A stretch of DNA of 64,000 nt, from contig CAJKDY010000006.1 in assembly GCA_905198835.1 (NCBI GenBank), forward strand, positions 1-64,000, given 5' to 3'. The stretch's first letter is position 1, and each line of letters opens with the position of its first letter. The notes beneath the pieces are model-generated. The model was not told the origin of the DNA, ran no database searches, and was given only the letters and a program-made list of their open reading frames with translations. The translations under genes and the position numbers were made by a program. Below are positions 9,178 through 19,400 of the stretch, one piece after another. The stretch comes from an uncultured Eubacteriales bacterium (GTDB taxonomy: Bacteria; Bacillota; Clostridia; Oscillospirales; Oscillospiraceae).

Positions 9178-11730
9178 ATGAAGAGAGTCCTTGCTATGCT
9201 GTGCGCGCTGGCTTTGTTGGCGGGATCTGTCCCAGCGGCAACGGCGAAGGAAACGGTAGAACTGACCGCAAAGGGGTGGCTGGAGACCATCTGCGCTCAG
9301 CTGACCGGGGTGGGCGACGCCGACGTCACCGCCGTGACCTACACCGGCCAGGACGGTGTGGAGCACGCGCTGGCCGGCGAGGACTTCACCTACCTGGTTC
9401 GGGACATGGACGGCGGCGTGCGCGTCGATATTCCCGGCGTCAAGGCCGGGACCTACAGCCTCCGCGTAGAGGCCAAGGGCCAGACCTATACCGCCGAAGA
9501 CATCGTGGTCAAGGCCTACGACCGCTCGGGCTATGCCCACTGGAACTACGCCGAGGGGGTGGGGGCCTACCACGACGACGGCTCCTTGAAAGAGAACGCC
9601 AGGGTCCTCTACGTCACCGACGACAATAAAAGCACCGTCACCCTTTCGGCCCAAAACGGCGGCGGCAGGACCGTCACCGTTACCGGCATTGGAAACATCC
9701 TCAACCGGAGTAACGGCAGCGTGGGCAACAACGGTATCCTTCAGCACCTGGCCCTTAACAACCGCGCGCCCTTGGTGGTGCGCATCGTTGGCCGGGTCAC
9801 AGCCCCGGAGGGCTTGACCCCTTGGGTGGACAGCACCGACTTCCCGCGAGATAACGGCAACAACGGCTCTATGGCCATGATGCGCGACACCGCCAATGTG
9901 ACCATCGAGGGCATTGGCGACGACGCCTGCATCGACGGCTGGGGCCTTAGCTTCGGCTTGAGTAGGGCGGGCTTGCCTGCGGAGCTGGGCAGGAATTTCG
10001 AGGTGCGCAACCTGACCTTCCGCAACGTGCCCGAGGACGGCGTGGAGATCGCCGGCTATTGGGCGGGCAGCGGCATGGAGAACGTAGTGGAGCACACCTG
10101 GGTGCACAACTGCGCCTTTTACGTCCCCCACATCGAAAATCCCGCCGCCGACGACAAGGCCGAGGGGGACGGCGCGATGGACTTCAAGCGGGGCCGGTAC
10201 ATGACCCTGAGCTATAACTACTTTGAGGGCTATCACAAGACCAGTATCATCGGCGCGGACGACAACGAGCAATACCACGTCACCTGGCACCACAACCACT
10301 GGAAAGGCTGCGACCAGCGCTGCCCGCTGGTCCGGGAGGCCAACGTCCACATTTACAACAATCTCTACGAGAAAAACCAGACCAATGGTTCCAGCCATTG
10401 CATGGGCCTGCGGGTGGGCAGCTATGTCTTCTCGGAATACAACCACTTTGTGGACTGCACCAACGCGGTGCGGGTGGACCTGGACGAGGCCATCGACGGC
10501 AGCCGGACCCGGCCGGGCGTGTGCAAGAGCTGGCAGGACGTGTTTGAAAACTGCAAGCGCGTGAACAACGCGGTGGCGGTGGCCACCAAGGATGAGGCGG
10601 TGCCCAACAGCAACAAGTACCCCGACTTTGAGACAAACCCAGAGCTGAGCTACATTCCCACCGGTGACTACGCCCTGGACGAGAGCATCGAGGACGCCCG
10701 GGCCAACATCGACGCCTACACCGGGCCCATGAAGCCCCTGGCCGACATGGTCCTCCCCGGCCACCGCCATGTCTGGAGCGCCTGGCAAGTGCTGGAGGCC
10801 GCCGACTGTACCCACGCGGGACAGTGGACCAGGACCTGCGGGTTGGAGGACTGCCCCGTGGGGGGGATCGAGACCCGGAGCGTCCCCGCCTGCGGACACC
10901 GCTACGACGGCCACCGCTGTGTCCGCTGCGGCGACGACCTGCGGGGCAAGGTCTATGTGCTCACCGCCGACCAGGTCTTCCAGGACCTGGCCGACAGGCC
11001 CCTTCCGGGCATGACTTTGGGGGGCGACCCCACCGCCCCGGACAGCTACTACACCCCCACTGCCGTCGACGGCAAAGGGGGGACCGGAGACTTCTTTCGT
11101 ATCCTCTACGGCGACCGCTCCCGGGTGGACCCCCAGGTTGCCCGCTTTGAAGACGGCTATCGCTCCGACCACCGGCTCAGCCTGGCCGGCTATGCCACCC
11201 GCAAGAGCAACGCCATCCTGCTGGACCTGCACGTTCCCGCCACGGTGAAGATCTGGTGGGTGGGCGCGGTGGAGGGCCGGGGCATTGCCATCCTGGACGC
11301 GGCGGGTGCGGAGGTGACGGCCACCGAGCCCGCGGCGGGGAATTACCCTCGCTTGATCTCTGAGCTGTCCGTTGCCGAGCCGGGCACCTACTACCTGGGG
11401 GGCAAGGGGGGCAGAAACTATATCCACAAGGTGGAGGTGACCATGGCCTCCGGCCCGGAGACGCTCCAAAGCGGCACGCTGACCGGCCCGGCGGGGCGGA
11501 CGCTGGAGTGGGAGTATACCGAGGACGCGCGGCTGACCGTCACCGGCGCGCTGGAGCCGGGCGAGCAGGTGCTGGCCGGCTGTTACGACGGCCAGGGACA
11601 GCTCCTGGACGTGAAATTGCTCACCGCCTGGAAGCGGGAGGCCGACCTGGTCCCGGACGTCCCCGCCCTCCGGCTCTTCTGGCTGGACGGCAAGAGTCGG
11701 CCCCTGAGCCCGGCGGCCACCGCATGGTAG
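9178..11730 (+). CDS. Secreted family-1 pectate lyase (copy 2)
   Basis: An 850-residue paralogue of the preceding gene with the same plan: signal peptide (1-23), N-terminal Ig-like domain, PL1 beta-helix with DGAMDFKRG (~332) and an RCPLVR form of the RxPxxR motif (~380), H-W/W...CxxC repeat (~527-590), beta-sandwich (~594-760) and C-terminal domain ending in LFWLDG (~765-850). The final motif has Ser where several copies have Cys. ATG 9178 is preferred over an in-frame GTG at 9169, because that GTG overlaps the RBS GGGAAGG while the ATG sits 8 nt after it. A 180-bp block (9361-9540) is almost identical to the next paralogue. No clear terminator follows. Confidence 0.9.
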   Translation: MKRVLAMLCALALLAGSVPAATAKETVELTAKGWLETICAQLTGVGDADVTAVTYTGQDGVEHALAGEDFTYLVRDMDGGVRVDIPGVKAGTYSLRVEAKGQTYTAEDIVVKAYDRSGYAHWNYAEGVGAYHDDGSLKENARVLYVTDDNKSTVTLSAQNGGGRTVTVTGIGNILNRSNGSVGNNGILQHLALNNRAPLVVRIVGRVTAPEGLTPWVDSTDFPRDNGNNGSMAMMRDTANVTIEGIGDDACIDGWGLSFGLSRAGLPAELGRNFEVRNLTFRNVPEDGVEIAGYWAGSGMENVVEHTWVHNCAFYVPHIENPAADDKAEGDGAMDFKRGRYMTLSYNYFEGYHKTSIIGADDNEQYHVTWHHNHWKGCDQRCPLVREANVHIYNNLYEKNQTNGSSHCMGLRVGSYVFSEYNHFVDCTNAVRVDLDEAIDGSRTRPGVCKSWQDVFENCKRVNNAVAVATKDEAVPNSNKYPDFETNPELSYIPTGDYALDESIEDARANIDAYTGPMKPLADMVLPGHRHVWSAWQVLEAADCTHAGQWTRTCGLEDCPVGGIETRSVPACGHRYDGHRCVRCGDDLRGKVYVLTADQVFQDLADRPLPGMTLGGDPTAPDSYYTPTAVDGKGGTGDFFRILYGDRSRVDPQVARFEDGYRSDHRLSLAGYATRKSNAILLDLHVPATVKIWWVGAVEGRGIAILDAAGAEVTATEPAAGNYPRLISELSVAEPGTYYLGGKGGRNYIHKVEVTMASGPETLQSGTLTGPAGRTLEWEYTEDARLTVTGALEPGEQVLAGCYDGQGQLLDVKLLTAWKREADLVPDVPALRLFWLDGKSRPLSPAATAW

Positions 11731-11761
11731 GCAAGGAGAGGCTTTTCGGCTGTTTGACATC

Positions 11762-11790
11762 TTGACGGCCCGGAAACATTTTGCTACAAT
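11762..11790 (+). promoter_or_regulatory. Sigma-A promoter of pectate lyases 3 and 4
   Basis: TTGACG (11762-11767), a 17-nt spacer, TACAAT (11785-11790) preceded by TGC (extended -10). RBS GGAGGTG is at 11814-11820. Confidence 0.82.
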
Positions 11791-11825
11791 TTATTTGAAT
11801 TTTGATTTCTTTTGGAGGTGCCTTT

Positions 11826-13709
11826 ATGAAGCGTAAATGCTTGAGCCTGGTTTGCGCCGCGGCGCTGACGGCGGGACTGCTGATGACCCCGGTGGGAGCG
11901 TCCGGCGCCGCGCCCTTGGCGGATCAAAACGGTGTGGCCATCGCGGGCCAGGGCTGGTTTGAGACCATCCGCGCCGAGCTGACCGGCGTCAGCGACGCCG
12001 ACGTTACCGCCGTGGTCTATACCGACGCCGACGGCGTGGAGCACGCGCTGACCGGCGAGGACTTCACCTACCTGGTCCGGGACATGGACGGCGGCGTGCG
12101 CGTCGATATTCCCGGCGTTAAGGCCGGGACCTACAGCCTCCGCGTAGAGGCCAAGGGCCAGACCTACACCGCCGAAGATATCGTGGTCAAGGCCTACGAC
12201 CGCTCGGGCTTTGCCCACAAGGTCCACGAACAGGACGCGGAGGGGAACCTCACCGGCATTCGGGACTACACCGAGGGCGTGGGCGCCTACAAGGACGACG
12301 GCACGCTGAAGGACAACGCCATCGTCCTCTACGTCACCGAGGAAAACAAGGATACCGTGGCGCTGACCATAGGGGACAAGACTGTGGCCGGCATTGGCAA
12401 CATCCTGAATACCAAGGGCTATAAGGATAACGGCAACCAGAAGATCCTGCTGGATCTGAGCAGGGCAGACGTTCCGCTGGTGGTGCGCATCGTGGGCGAG
12501 GTAAAACAGCCCGCCGGTGTGTCGGCCAAGGCGTCCACCGCCTTTGGCGGCAGTAAAAAGGACAACGGCGGTATGTGCACCATGTCCTACATCAAAAATC
12601 TGACCATCGAGGGCGTTGGCAGCGGCGCCACCGTCAACGGTTGGGGCTTCAACTTCAGCGGCGACGCCACCGACGCGGAAAACAGCAACTGGGGCAAGAA
12701 TTTTGAGGTGCGCAATATTGCGTTCCGAGAGGTGCCGGAGGATTGTATCGGCATCGAGGGGAAAGGAGACTCCGACGGCAGTATCAAAGAGCCGGTGTCC
12801 CACATCTGGGTCCATAACTGCGCCTTCTATCGCCCCACGGATATTCCCAACCCCGCCGAGTCGGACAAGGCTCAGGGTGACGGCGCGGTGGACTTTAAGT
12901 TTGGCCGCTATATGACCATGGACTATAACTACTTTGAGGGCTACCACAAGACCTCCCTCATTGGCGGCGCGGACAACAATCAGCAGTATCATGTGACTTG
13001 GCACCATAATTGGTGGAGGAACGTGGAGTCCCGCGGCCCTCTGGCCCGCCAGGCGGATATCCATATCTACAACAATCTCTACGACGGTCAGACCAATTAC
13101 TGCATGAGCCTGCGGGCCAACAGCTACGTCTACTCCGAGTTCAATACCTTTATCAACAACGCCAAGGACCCGGTAAAGCTGGAGTCATCCAGCGGCTCCA
13201 GCATTCCCGTTGGAGCCTGTAAGAGTTACCAGGACGACTTCTCCGGCGTAAAGGCGGGGAGCGTGAACCAGGCCGTCATCGTTGACGACAGGGGGCAGAC
13301 GGTAGACTCTACATGTAAGTACGCCAACTTTGACACCGATCCCCAGCTGAGCTATATCCCCGCCGGCGACTACCAGCTGGACACTGCGGCCAACGCCGTA
13401 AAGAAGATCCGGGCCTACTGCGGGCCCATGAAGGCTTTGGTGGCCCAGGGCGAGCTGGGCCAGGGCGACGACGCGCTGATCTGGAGCTATTCCAAGGACG
13501 GCGCGCTGGAACTGCTGGGCGTCCTACCCGAGACCCACCGGGTGCTGGCCGCCTGCTGGGACGACCGGGGTCGCTGCGCCGGGGTCAAGGCGCTGGACGC
13601 CGCCCATATGGAGACCGAACTGGGGATCGGCTGGTCCGCGGTGAAGCTTTTCTGGTTAGATGACAGCTGCGCGCCACAGTGCGAGGCTGAAAGTTGGGAA
13701 AAGGGGTAA
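11826..13709 (+). CDS. Secreted family-1 pectate lyase (copy 3, short form)
   Basis: At 627 residues this is the shortest of the six. It keeps the signal peptide, the N-terminal Ig-like domain, the PL1 beta-helix (DGAVDFKFG ~351, EGYHKTSLIGG, RGPLAR ~402) and the shared C-terminal domain (~541-627, KLFWLDD), but lacks the CxxC repeat and the beta-sandwich found in its neighbours. The C-terminal domain is therefore an independent module that follows the catalytic domain directly here. ATG 11826 follows GGAGGTG by 5 nt. The stop codon lies 7 nt before the next start, so copies 3 and 4 are very likely co-transcribed and translationally coupled. Confidence 0.9.
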   Translation: MKRKCLSLVCAAALTAGLLMTPVGASGAAPLADQNGVAIAGQGWFETIRAELTGVSDADVTAVVYTDADGVEHALTGEDFTYLVRDMDGGVRVDIPGVKAGTYSLRVEAKGQTYTAEDIVVKAYDRSGFAHKVHEQDAEGNLTGIRDYTEGVGAYKDDGTLKDNAIVLYVTEENKDTVALTIGDKTVAGIGNILNTKGYKDNGNQKILLDLSRADVPLVVRIVGEVKQPAGVSAKASTAFGGSKKDNGGMCTMSYIKNLTIEGVGSGATVNGWGFNFSGDATDAENSNWGKNFEVRNIAFREVPEDCIGIEGKGDSDGSIKEPVSHIWVHNCAFYRPTDIPNPAESDKAQGDGAVDFKFGRYMTMDYNYFEGYHKTSLIGGADNNQQYHVTWHHNWWRNVESRGPLARQADIHIYNNLYDGQTNYCMSLRANSYVYSEFNTFINNAKDPVKLESSSGSSIPVGACKSYQDDFSGVKAGSVNQAVIVDDRGQTVDSTCKYANFDTDPQLSYIPAGDYQLDTAANAVKKIRAYCGPMKALVAQGELGQGDDALIWSYSKDGALELLGVLPETHRVLAACWDDRGRCAGVKALDAAHMETELGIGWSAVKLFWLDDSCAPQCEAESWEKG

Positions 13710-13716
13710 AAAGACC

Positions 13717-16278
13717 GTGAAGCAAAGCACAAGAAAACTTTTGGTATATATCTGCATCCTGGCCTTGGCGGCGTCCTTGCTGCCCGCGGCGGTATTTGCC
13801 ACCGGCCAGAGCGCGCTGTTGGCCCAGGGCGGGCACTTTAACGCCGCCTATGTAGAGTGGTCCCCGGTGGAGGGAGCTACAGGATATCAGGTCCTGGTGA
13901 AAAAGGCCAGCGCCGCCGACAGCACCTATGCGGCCATCGACAACGAGCTCATCCGCCGGTGCAAGAGCGCCGCCGATGGAGCGGAATACTGGCGGGCCGA
14001 CGCCATGGGCCTGGCGGCTGGGGAGTACATCCTCAAGGTCATCCCGGTGAAAAACGGCGCGGCCATGTCCGCGCTGTTCAGCGATCCCGTGACGGTGCTG
14101 AACCACGAACGCACCGGCTATGCTTTTACCGGCTCCACCACCCCCGGCGCGTACAACATGGACGGCACCTTGAAGGACAACGCCCTGGTGGTCTACGTCA
14201 CCAACGACAATAAAAGCTCCGTCTCCGTCAAGGTGGGGAGCACGACCTACAAGGGCTTCGAGAAGATCGTCTCCAACATCAAAAATATCAAAAAACCGGT
14301 GGACATCCGCATTCTGGGCAAGCTCACCGGCATTGGCAGTAACCTGCTCACCGTCTCCACGTCCAACGCCAATTTGACCATCGAGGGCGTGGGCAACGAT
14401 GCCACCGCCTACGGCTGGGGCTTCAAGGTCACCGGCTCTTACGTCGAGATCGCCAACCTTGCCACCATGCTGGTGGATGGCGGCGACCGGGACGGCATTA
14501 CCGTGGACAGCGCCAGCTACCTCTGGGTCCACAACTGCGAGTTTTTCTACAACGCCTATGTGGAAGACCCTGAAAACGACAAGCTCAAGGGCGACGGCGC
14601 ACTGGACACCAACAGGGGCCACTACTGCACCTATTCCTACAACCACTTCTGGGACAACGGCAAGTGCAACCTCCAGGGTGGCAACAGGAGCGATACCTCC
14701 GACTATATCACCTACCACCACAACTGGTACGACCACTCCGACTCCCGCCATCCCCGGGTGCGGATCGCCCATGTCCACGTCTATAATAACTTCTACGACG
14801 ACAACGACGAATACGGCATGGCCGCCTGCCATAACTCCTACGTCTTTGCCGAGAACAACTACTTCGACGGCTGTCCCAGGCCCATGCTCATCGCGGGGCA
14901 GGGCAGCGGCAGCTCTGGCTTTGGCGAGGACAACGGCGGCATCTTGAAGGCCTACGGCAACGTGATGAAGAATTACACCGCCAGCAAATGCGTGCCCTAC
15001 TCCCAGAACGCCACCGACTTTGACTACTATGACGCCCAGAGCCGGAGCGAGAAGGTGCCCAGCTCCGTCGCCACCAAAAAGGGCGGCAACACCTACGACA
15101 ACTTCGACACCAAGTCCGACTTTTATTCCTACACCCCCGACCCCGCCGAGGACGTGCCCGGCAAGGTACGGGCCTACGCCGGACGGGTGGGCGGGATCCA
15201 ATTCTCCTTCGACATGAATGACCTGACCTACCAGAAGGTCACCACCAAGGACCCCGAGTTCAACCGCGAGTGGTTCCACCACCCCGATCCCGCCCTGATG
15301 GCGGCCATCCAGAGCTACGCGGTGGACCTGGTCAGCGTGGGCGGCGGCGACAACACCATCACTGACCCCGGCCCGGACCAGCCCACCCCGAGCTACACGC
15401 CGTCTCCGTCCCCTTCGCCCTCTCCCTCTCCTTCACCATCGCCCTCACCGACGCCGACACCGACGCCATCTCCCTCACCGTCCCCCTCTCCGCTGCCCGA
15501 CAACACCCTGGGCGGCACGGTGTATACCCTGACCGGCGATGAGGTCTTCGCACTGATGGAGGCGGGGAAAGGGCCCAGCAGCTTTCAGCTGCAGGGGGAG
15601 ACGGACAATTATCCCGGCAGCTATGTGACTTCCTCCGCCACCAGCCACACCGCCGGTACTGAGGACTTCTTCACGGTGCTCTATGCCGCGAATTCTCGCA
15701 TTGACCCGGTAGAAAAGACCTTTGACGACAACTATACTTCCCACTACCGTATCAACCTCCAAAACAAGGCGGAAACCAGCCAGAACGCCATCCGATTCCA
15801 GACCGACGGCCCCGCCACGGTGACGGTCTGGTGGATCGGCGGGGCCGGGAGCGGCAAGCCTGCCCGGTCCATGACGATCTTGGACAGCGCCGGTAAGGTA
15901 AGCGTCACCTCCGCTGAATCCAGCGCCAATACCGAAACGCCCATGGTATCCACTATGGAGCTGCCCAAGGCCGGGATCTATTACCTGGGCGGTGATATAG
16001 GCAAGAACTTTATCCACAAGGTCACTGTCTCGGTAGGCGGGGATAGCCTGGGCTGGAGCGTGGCGGAGGACACGCTGTCCATCACCGGCGACGTGGGCGC
16101 GGACCAGGCGGTCTGGGCGGCCTGCTGGGACAAGAACTGGAGCTTTATCGGCGCGGTGCCCCTGACCGGCGCCGACCCCACTGCCAGCCTGCCCGAGGGC
16201 TGGGAGACTGTCAAGCTCATGTGGCTGGCCGCCAACAGCGCCCCCAAGTGCGCCCCGGGACTGGCCACCAAAAAATAG
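13717..16278 (+). CDS. Secreted family-1 pectate lyase (copy 4, second subfamily)
   Basis: 853 residues from a GTG start. AAGGGG at 13701-13706, touching the stop of the previous gene, is the RBS 10 nt upstream. Signal peptide 1-27; Fn3-like N-terminal domain (~30-130); PL1 beta-helix with DGALDTN (~293), NGKCNLQGG and RHPRVR (~343). These motifs differ from copies 1-3 and match copy 5, so the cluster holds two lyase subfamilies. A Pro-Ser/Pro-Thr linker (~555-594) joins the beta-sandwich (~600-775) and the C-terminal domain, whose motif here is KLMWL. Longer upstream starts would lie inside the previous gene and precede the signal peptide. Confidence 0.9.
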   Translation: MKQSTRKLLVYICILALAASLLPAAVFATGQSALLAQGGHFNAAYVEWSPVEGATGYQVLVKKASAADSTYAAIDNELIRRCKSAADGAEYWRADAMGLAAGEYILKVIPVKNGAAMSALFSDPVTVLNHERTGYAFTGSTTPGAYNMDGTLKDNALVVYVTNDNKSSVSVKVGSTTYKGFEKIVSNIKNIKKPVDIRILGKLTGIGSNLLTVSTSNANLTIEGVGNDATAYGWGFKVTGSYVEIANLATMLVDGGDRDGITVDSASYLWVHNCEFFYNAYVEDPENDKLKGDGALDTNRGHYCTYSYNHFWDNGKCNLQGGNRSDTSDYITYHHNWYDHSDSRHPRVRIAHVHVYNNFYDDNDEYGMAACHNSYVFAENNYFDGCPRPMLIAGQGSGSSGFGEDNGGILKAYGNVMKNYTASKCVPYSQNATDFDYYDAQSRSEKVPSSVATKKGGNTYDNFDTKSDFYSYTPDPAEDVPGKVRAYAGRVGGIQFSFDMNDLTYQKVTTKDPEFNREWFHHPDPALMAAIQSYAVDLVSVGGGDNTITDPGPDQPTPSYTPSPSPSPSPSPSPSPSPTPTPTPSPSPSPSPLPDNTLGGTVYTLTGDEVFALMEAGKGPSSFQLQGETDNYPGSYVTSSATSHTAGTEDFFTVLYAANSRIDPVEKTFDDNYTSHYRINLQNKAETSQNAIRFQTDGPATVTVWWIGGAGSGKPARSMTILDSAGKVSVTSAESSANTETPMVSTMELPKAGIYYLGGDIGKNFIHKVTVSVGGDSLGWSVAEDTLSITGDVGADQAVWAACWDKNWSFIGAVPLTGADPTASLPEGWETVKLMWLAANSAPKCAPGLATKK
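15400..15495 (+). repeat. Low-complexity Pro-Ser/Pro-Thr linker repeat
   Basis: A run of CCN-TCN and CCN-ACN codons encodes (PS)n(PT)n, a flexible interdomain linker typical of secreted carbohydrate-active enzymes. Confidence 0.9.
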
Positions 16279-16294
16279 AAAATTCCTCCCCAAA

Positions 16295-16326
16295 AACCAG
16301 GCGACGCCAGCGTCGCCTGGTTTTTT
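16295..16326 (+). terminator. Intrinsic terminator after pectate lyase 4
   Basis: AACCAGGCGACG (16295-16306), loop CCAG, CGTCGCCTGGTT (16311-16322), continuing into a T run. Confidence 0.93.
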
Positions 16327-16371
16327 GCGCCCTGAGAATCGTAAAATCTGCACAAAGCGAAGCGCCAGGCC

Positions 16372-16400
16372 TTGACTTTCTTTGCCAAGATGACTAAAAT
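16372..16400 (+). promoter_or_regulatory. Sigma-A promoter of pectate lyase 5
   Basis: TTGACT (16372-16377), a 17-nt spacer, TAAAAT (16395-16400). Confidence 0.82.
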
Positions 16401-16477
16401 GATATTTGGTAGCTTTTGGCCTGTTCCCCTTGCCCCGGAACCGACTTGGGGCGGAATGAAAAGGAGTTTGATGCACG

Positions 16478-19400
16478 ATGAGGAAGCGGATGTCAAAAAT
16501 GATCGCCGTAGCGCTGTGCGCGGCGCTGGTGCTGAGCCTTGTGCCGATGGCGCTGGCGGCAGTGCCCATTTTGGGTAAAGACGCGGCCGTAGCGGAGATC
16601 CCCGCCGCAGTGGAGGAGGGCCGGTCTCACACCCATGCCGTGGCGGAGCGCCCCGCCGTGAGCGAGCAGCCTGTGGAGGGCGAGGATGCCCCCGCGGCCC
16701 TGGCGGCGGAGACGGGCTATGTCCATAACTTCACCACCGACGGCAAGGCCAGCAGCTTCTACACCATCACCGGCAACCTCTCCACCGGCAAGGGCACGGT
16801 CACATATAACGGCCTGACCCTGACCCAGTGTCTGAAGATGGAGAGTTCCACCAGCATCAAATTCAACGCTCCCGCTGCGGGCAAGCTGATCCTGGTCTTC
16901 GCGGTGGATACGGCCACCGTGAAGGTGGACGGCACGAAGTTGACGGCCTCCAGCAAGGTGGTCGCCACCGAGCTGGCCGCCGGCGAGCACACCATCACCA
17001 AGGCGGACACCGCCAACCTCTTCTATATGTCCTTCTCCGGTGCGGTGGCCGAGCACACCCACCAGTGGGGCGAATGGGAGATCACCAAGCCCGCCACCTG
17101 CACCGAGGCGGGAGAGCGGGTCGCCCATTGCACCTACTCCGGCTGCGCTGAGACCAAGACAGAGACTATCCCCGTTCTGTCCCACGACTACGACGCCAAC
17201 GGGATCTGCCAAAACTGCAACTGGGACAAGAACCAGAACAAGTACCATGAGCACAGCTGGGGCGAGTGGACGACGAACCCGGGCGAGGAGGCCACCTGCA
17301 CCAAGGAGGGCAAGCGGACCCATACCTGCTCCAGCTGCGGACGAGTGGAGACCGAGACCGTCCCCAAGACCGCCCACACTTGGGTGGGCGATGAGTGCTC
17401 CGTGTGCCACACCAAGAAGCCCACAGGCACCTTTACCAAGACCGGCGGCCACTTTGAGACCGCCTACGCCCAGTGGAGCTTCCTCACCGGCGTGGATCAG
17501 TACAAGGTCTATGTGAAAAAGGCCACGGAGAATGACAGCGCCTACAAGCAGCTGGACGACCAGCTCATCCGCCGGTATCCCACTTATATGCGGGTAGACG
17601 CGGTGGGTCTGGCTGCGGGCAGCTATGTCCTCAAGGTGGAGGCCCTGCGCAATAACGCCGTCCAGGCCACCATGGTCACTGACCCCATTACCGTCCTGGC
17701 CCACGACCGCAGCGGCTTTGCCCACTTTAAGGGCACCGCCAGCGGCGCTTATAACGAAGATGGCACCCTGAAGAGCAATGCCGACGTGATCTACGTCACC
17801 AACGCCACCAAGGACACCGTGGAGTGGAAGGGCTTCAAAGGTATCCAGAACATCCTGGCCGCCCAGAAGAAGAGCGCCACGGGTCCCCTGTGTGTCCGCT
17901 TCATCGGCAACATCACCGACCCCGCCACCCTGACCAAGGGCGATCTGGAGACCAAGGAGGCCACCAACGGCATCACCCTGGAGGGCATTGGTAACGACAC
18001 CGTCATCAACGGCTTTGGCATCGTCATCAAGCGCTGCGCCAATATGGAGATCCGCAACCTGGGCTTTATGAACTGCGACAGCGGCGAGGGCGACTGCCTG
18101 GGCGTGGACGCCGACAGCGAGCACATCTGGGCCCACAACAACGACTTCTTCTACGGCGACGCCGGCTCCGACGCCGACCAGGCCAAAGGCGACGGCTCGT
18201 TGGACACCAAGAGCACCCTCTATGTCACCCACTCCTACAACCACTTCTGGGACAGCGGCAAGTGCAACCTGGTGGGTATGCATGAGGGCGCCACCGCTCT
18301 GAACTGGCTGACCTTCCACCACAACTGGTACGACCACTCCGACTCCCGCCACCCCCGTGTCCGGGGCGCCACCGTCCACATCTACAACAACTATTTTGAC
18401 GGCGTAGCCAAATATGGCTCCGGCGCTACCGAGGCGTCCAACCTCTTTGTGGAGAACAACTACTTCCGCAACGTGACCAAGCCCATGCTCACCGCCGGCC
18501 AGGGCACCGATACGGCCAACTCCACCAAGGGCACCTTCTCTGGCGAGGACGGCGGCATGATCAAGTCCTTTGGCAACAAGATGGTCATGGAGAACCGCAC
18601 CCTGACCTACAAGACCCAGAAGGACTCGGCCACCGAGTTTGACGCCTACGAGGCGGCGAGCCGTAACGAGACCGTGCCCGGCACCTACAAGGCCAAGAAG
18701 GGCGGCGCCACCTATAACAACTTCGACACCAACTCCAGCCAGATGTACTCCTACACGCCCGACAGTCCCGATGTGGCCATGCAGAAGGTCCAGCAGTATG
18801 CCGGCCGGGTAGAGGGCGGCGACTTCCGGTGGAACTTCAACAACGCCACCGAGGACGCCAACTACGCCGTGATCACCGACCTCAAGAGCGAGCTGAACAA
18901 CTACAAGGGCACGCTGGTGGCCGTGGGCGGTAAGGTGCCCGTCATCGACGGCGGCGGCTCCACCGATCCCGATCCCACCCCCTGCACCCACGACTGGCGC
19001 TGGAGCGTCACCACCCCCGCCACCTGTGAGCATACGGGGGTCAGGACCGCCACCTGCTTCCTCTGCGGCGCTATCAACCCGGAGACCCAGACCATCCCCA
19101 AGACTGCCCACACCTACGTCAACGGCGTGTGCACCGGCTGCGGCGCCACCCAGGGCACCGTGACCGACCCCGATCCCGTGGACCCCGATCCCGGCGAGAG
19201 CACCAAGACCTATGTCCTTACCGGCACCGAAGTGTTTAGTAAGCTGACCCCCAATGGGAAGGACACCGGCACGACACCGCACGACCTTTACAACTGCGCC
19301 GCCTATGAGGTGCTGAGCAACCAGGGCACGGAGGGCTTCTTCACCATCTACGCCGGGGCCATCGGTAGCAGCAGCGGCACTAAGATCGACTACAGCAAGA

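Noticed and set aside
6598..11760. 1720-codon open frame on the minus strand across the first two lyases
   Set aside because: It is antisense to two well-supported lyase genes, has a Gly/Val/His-rich low-information composition, no RBS or domain, and spans a terminator and a promoter. Long antisense frames are expected with this GC-rich codon bias.
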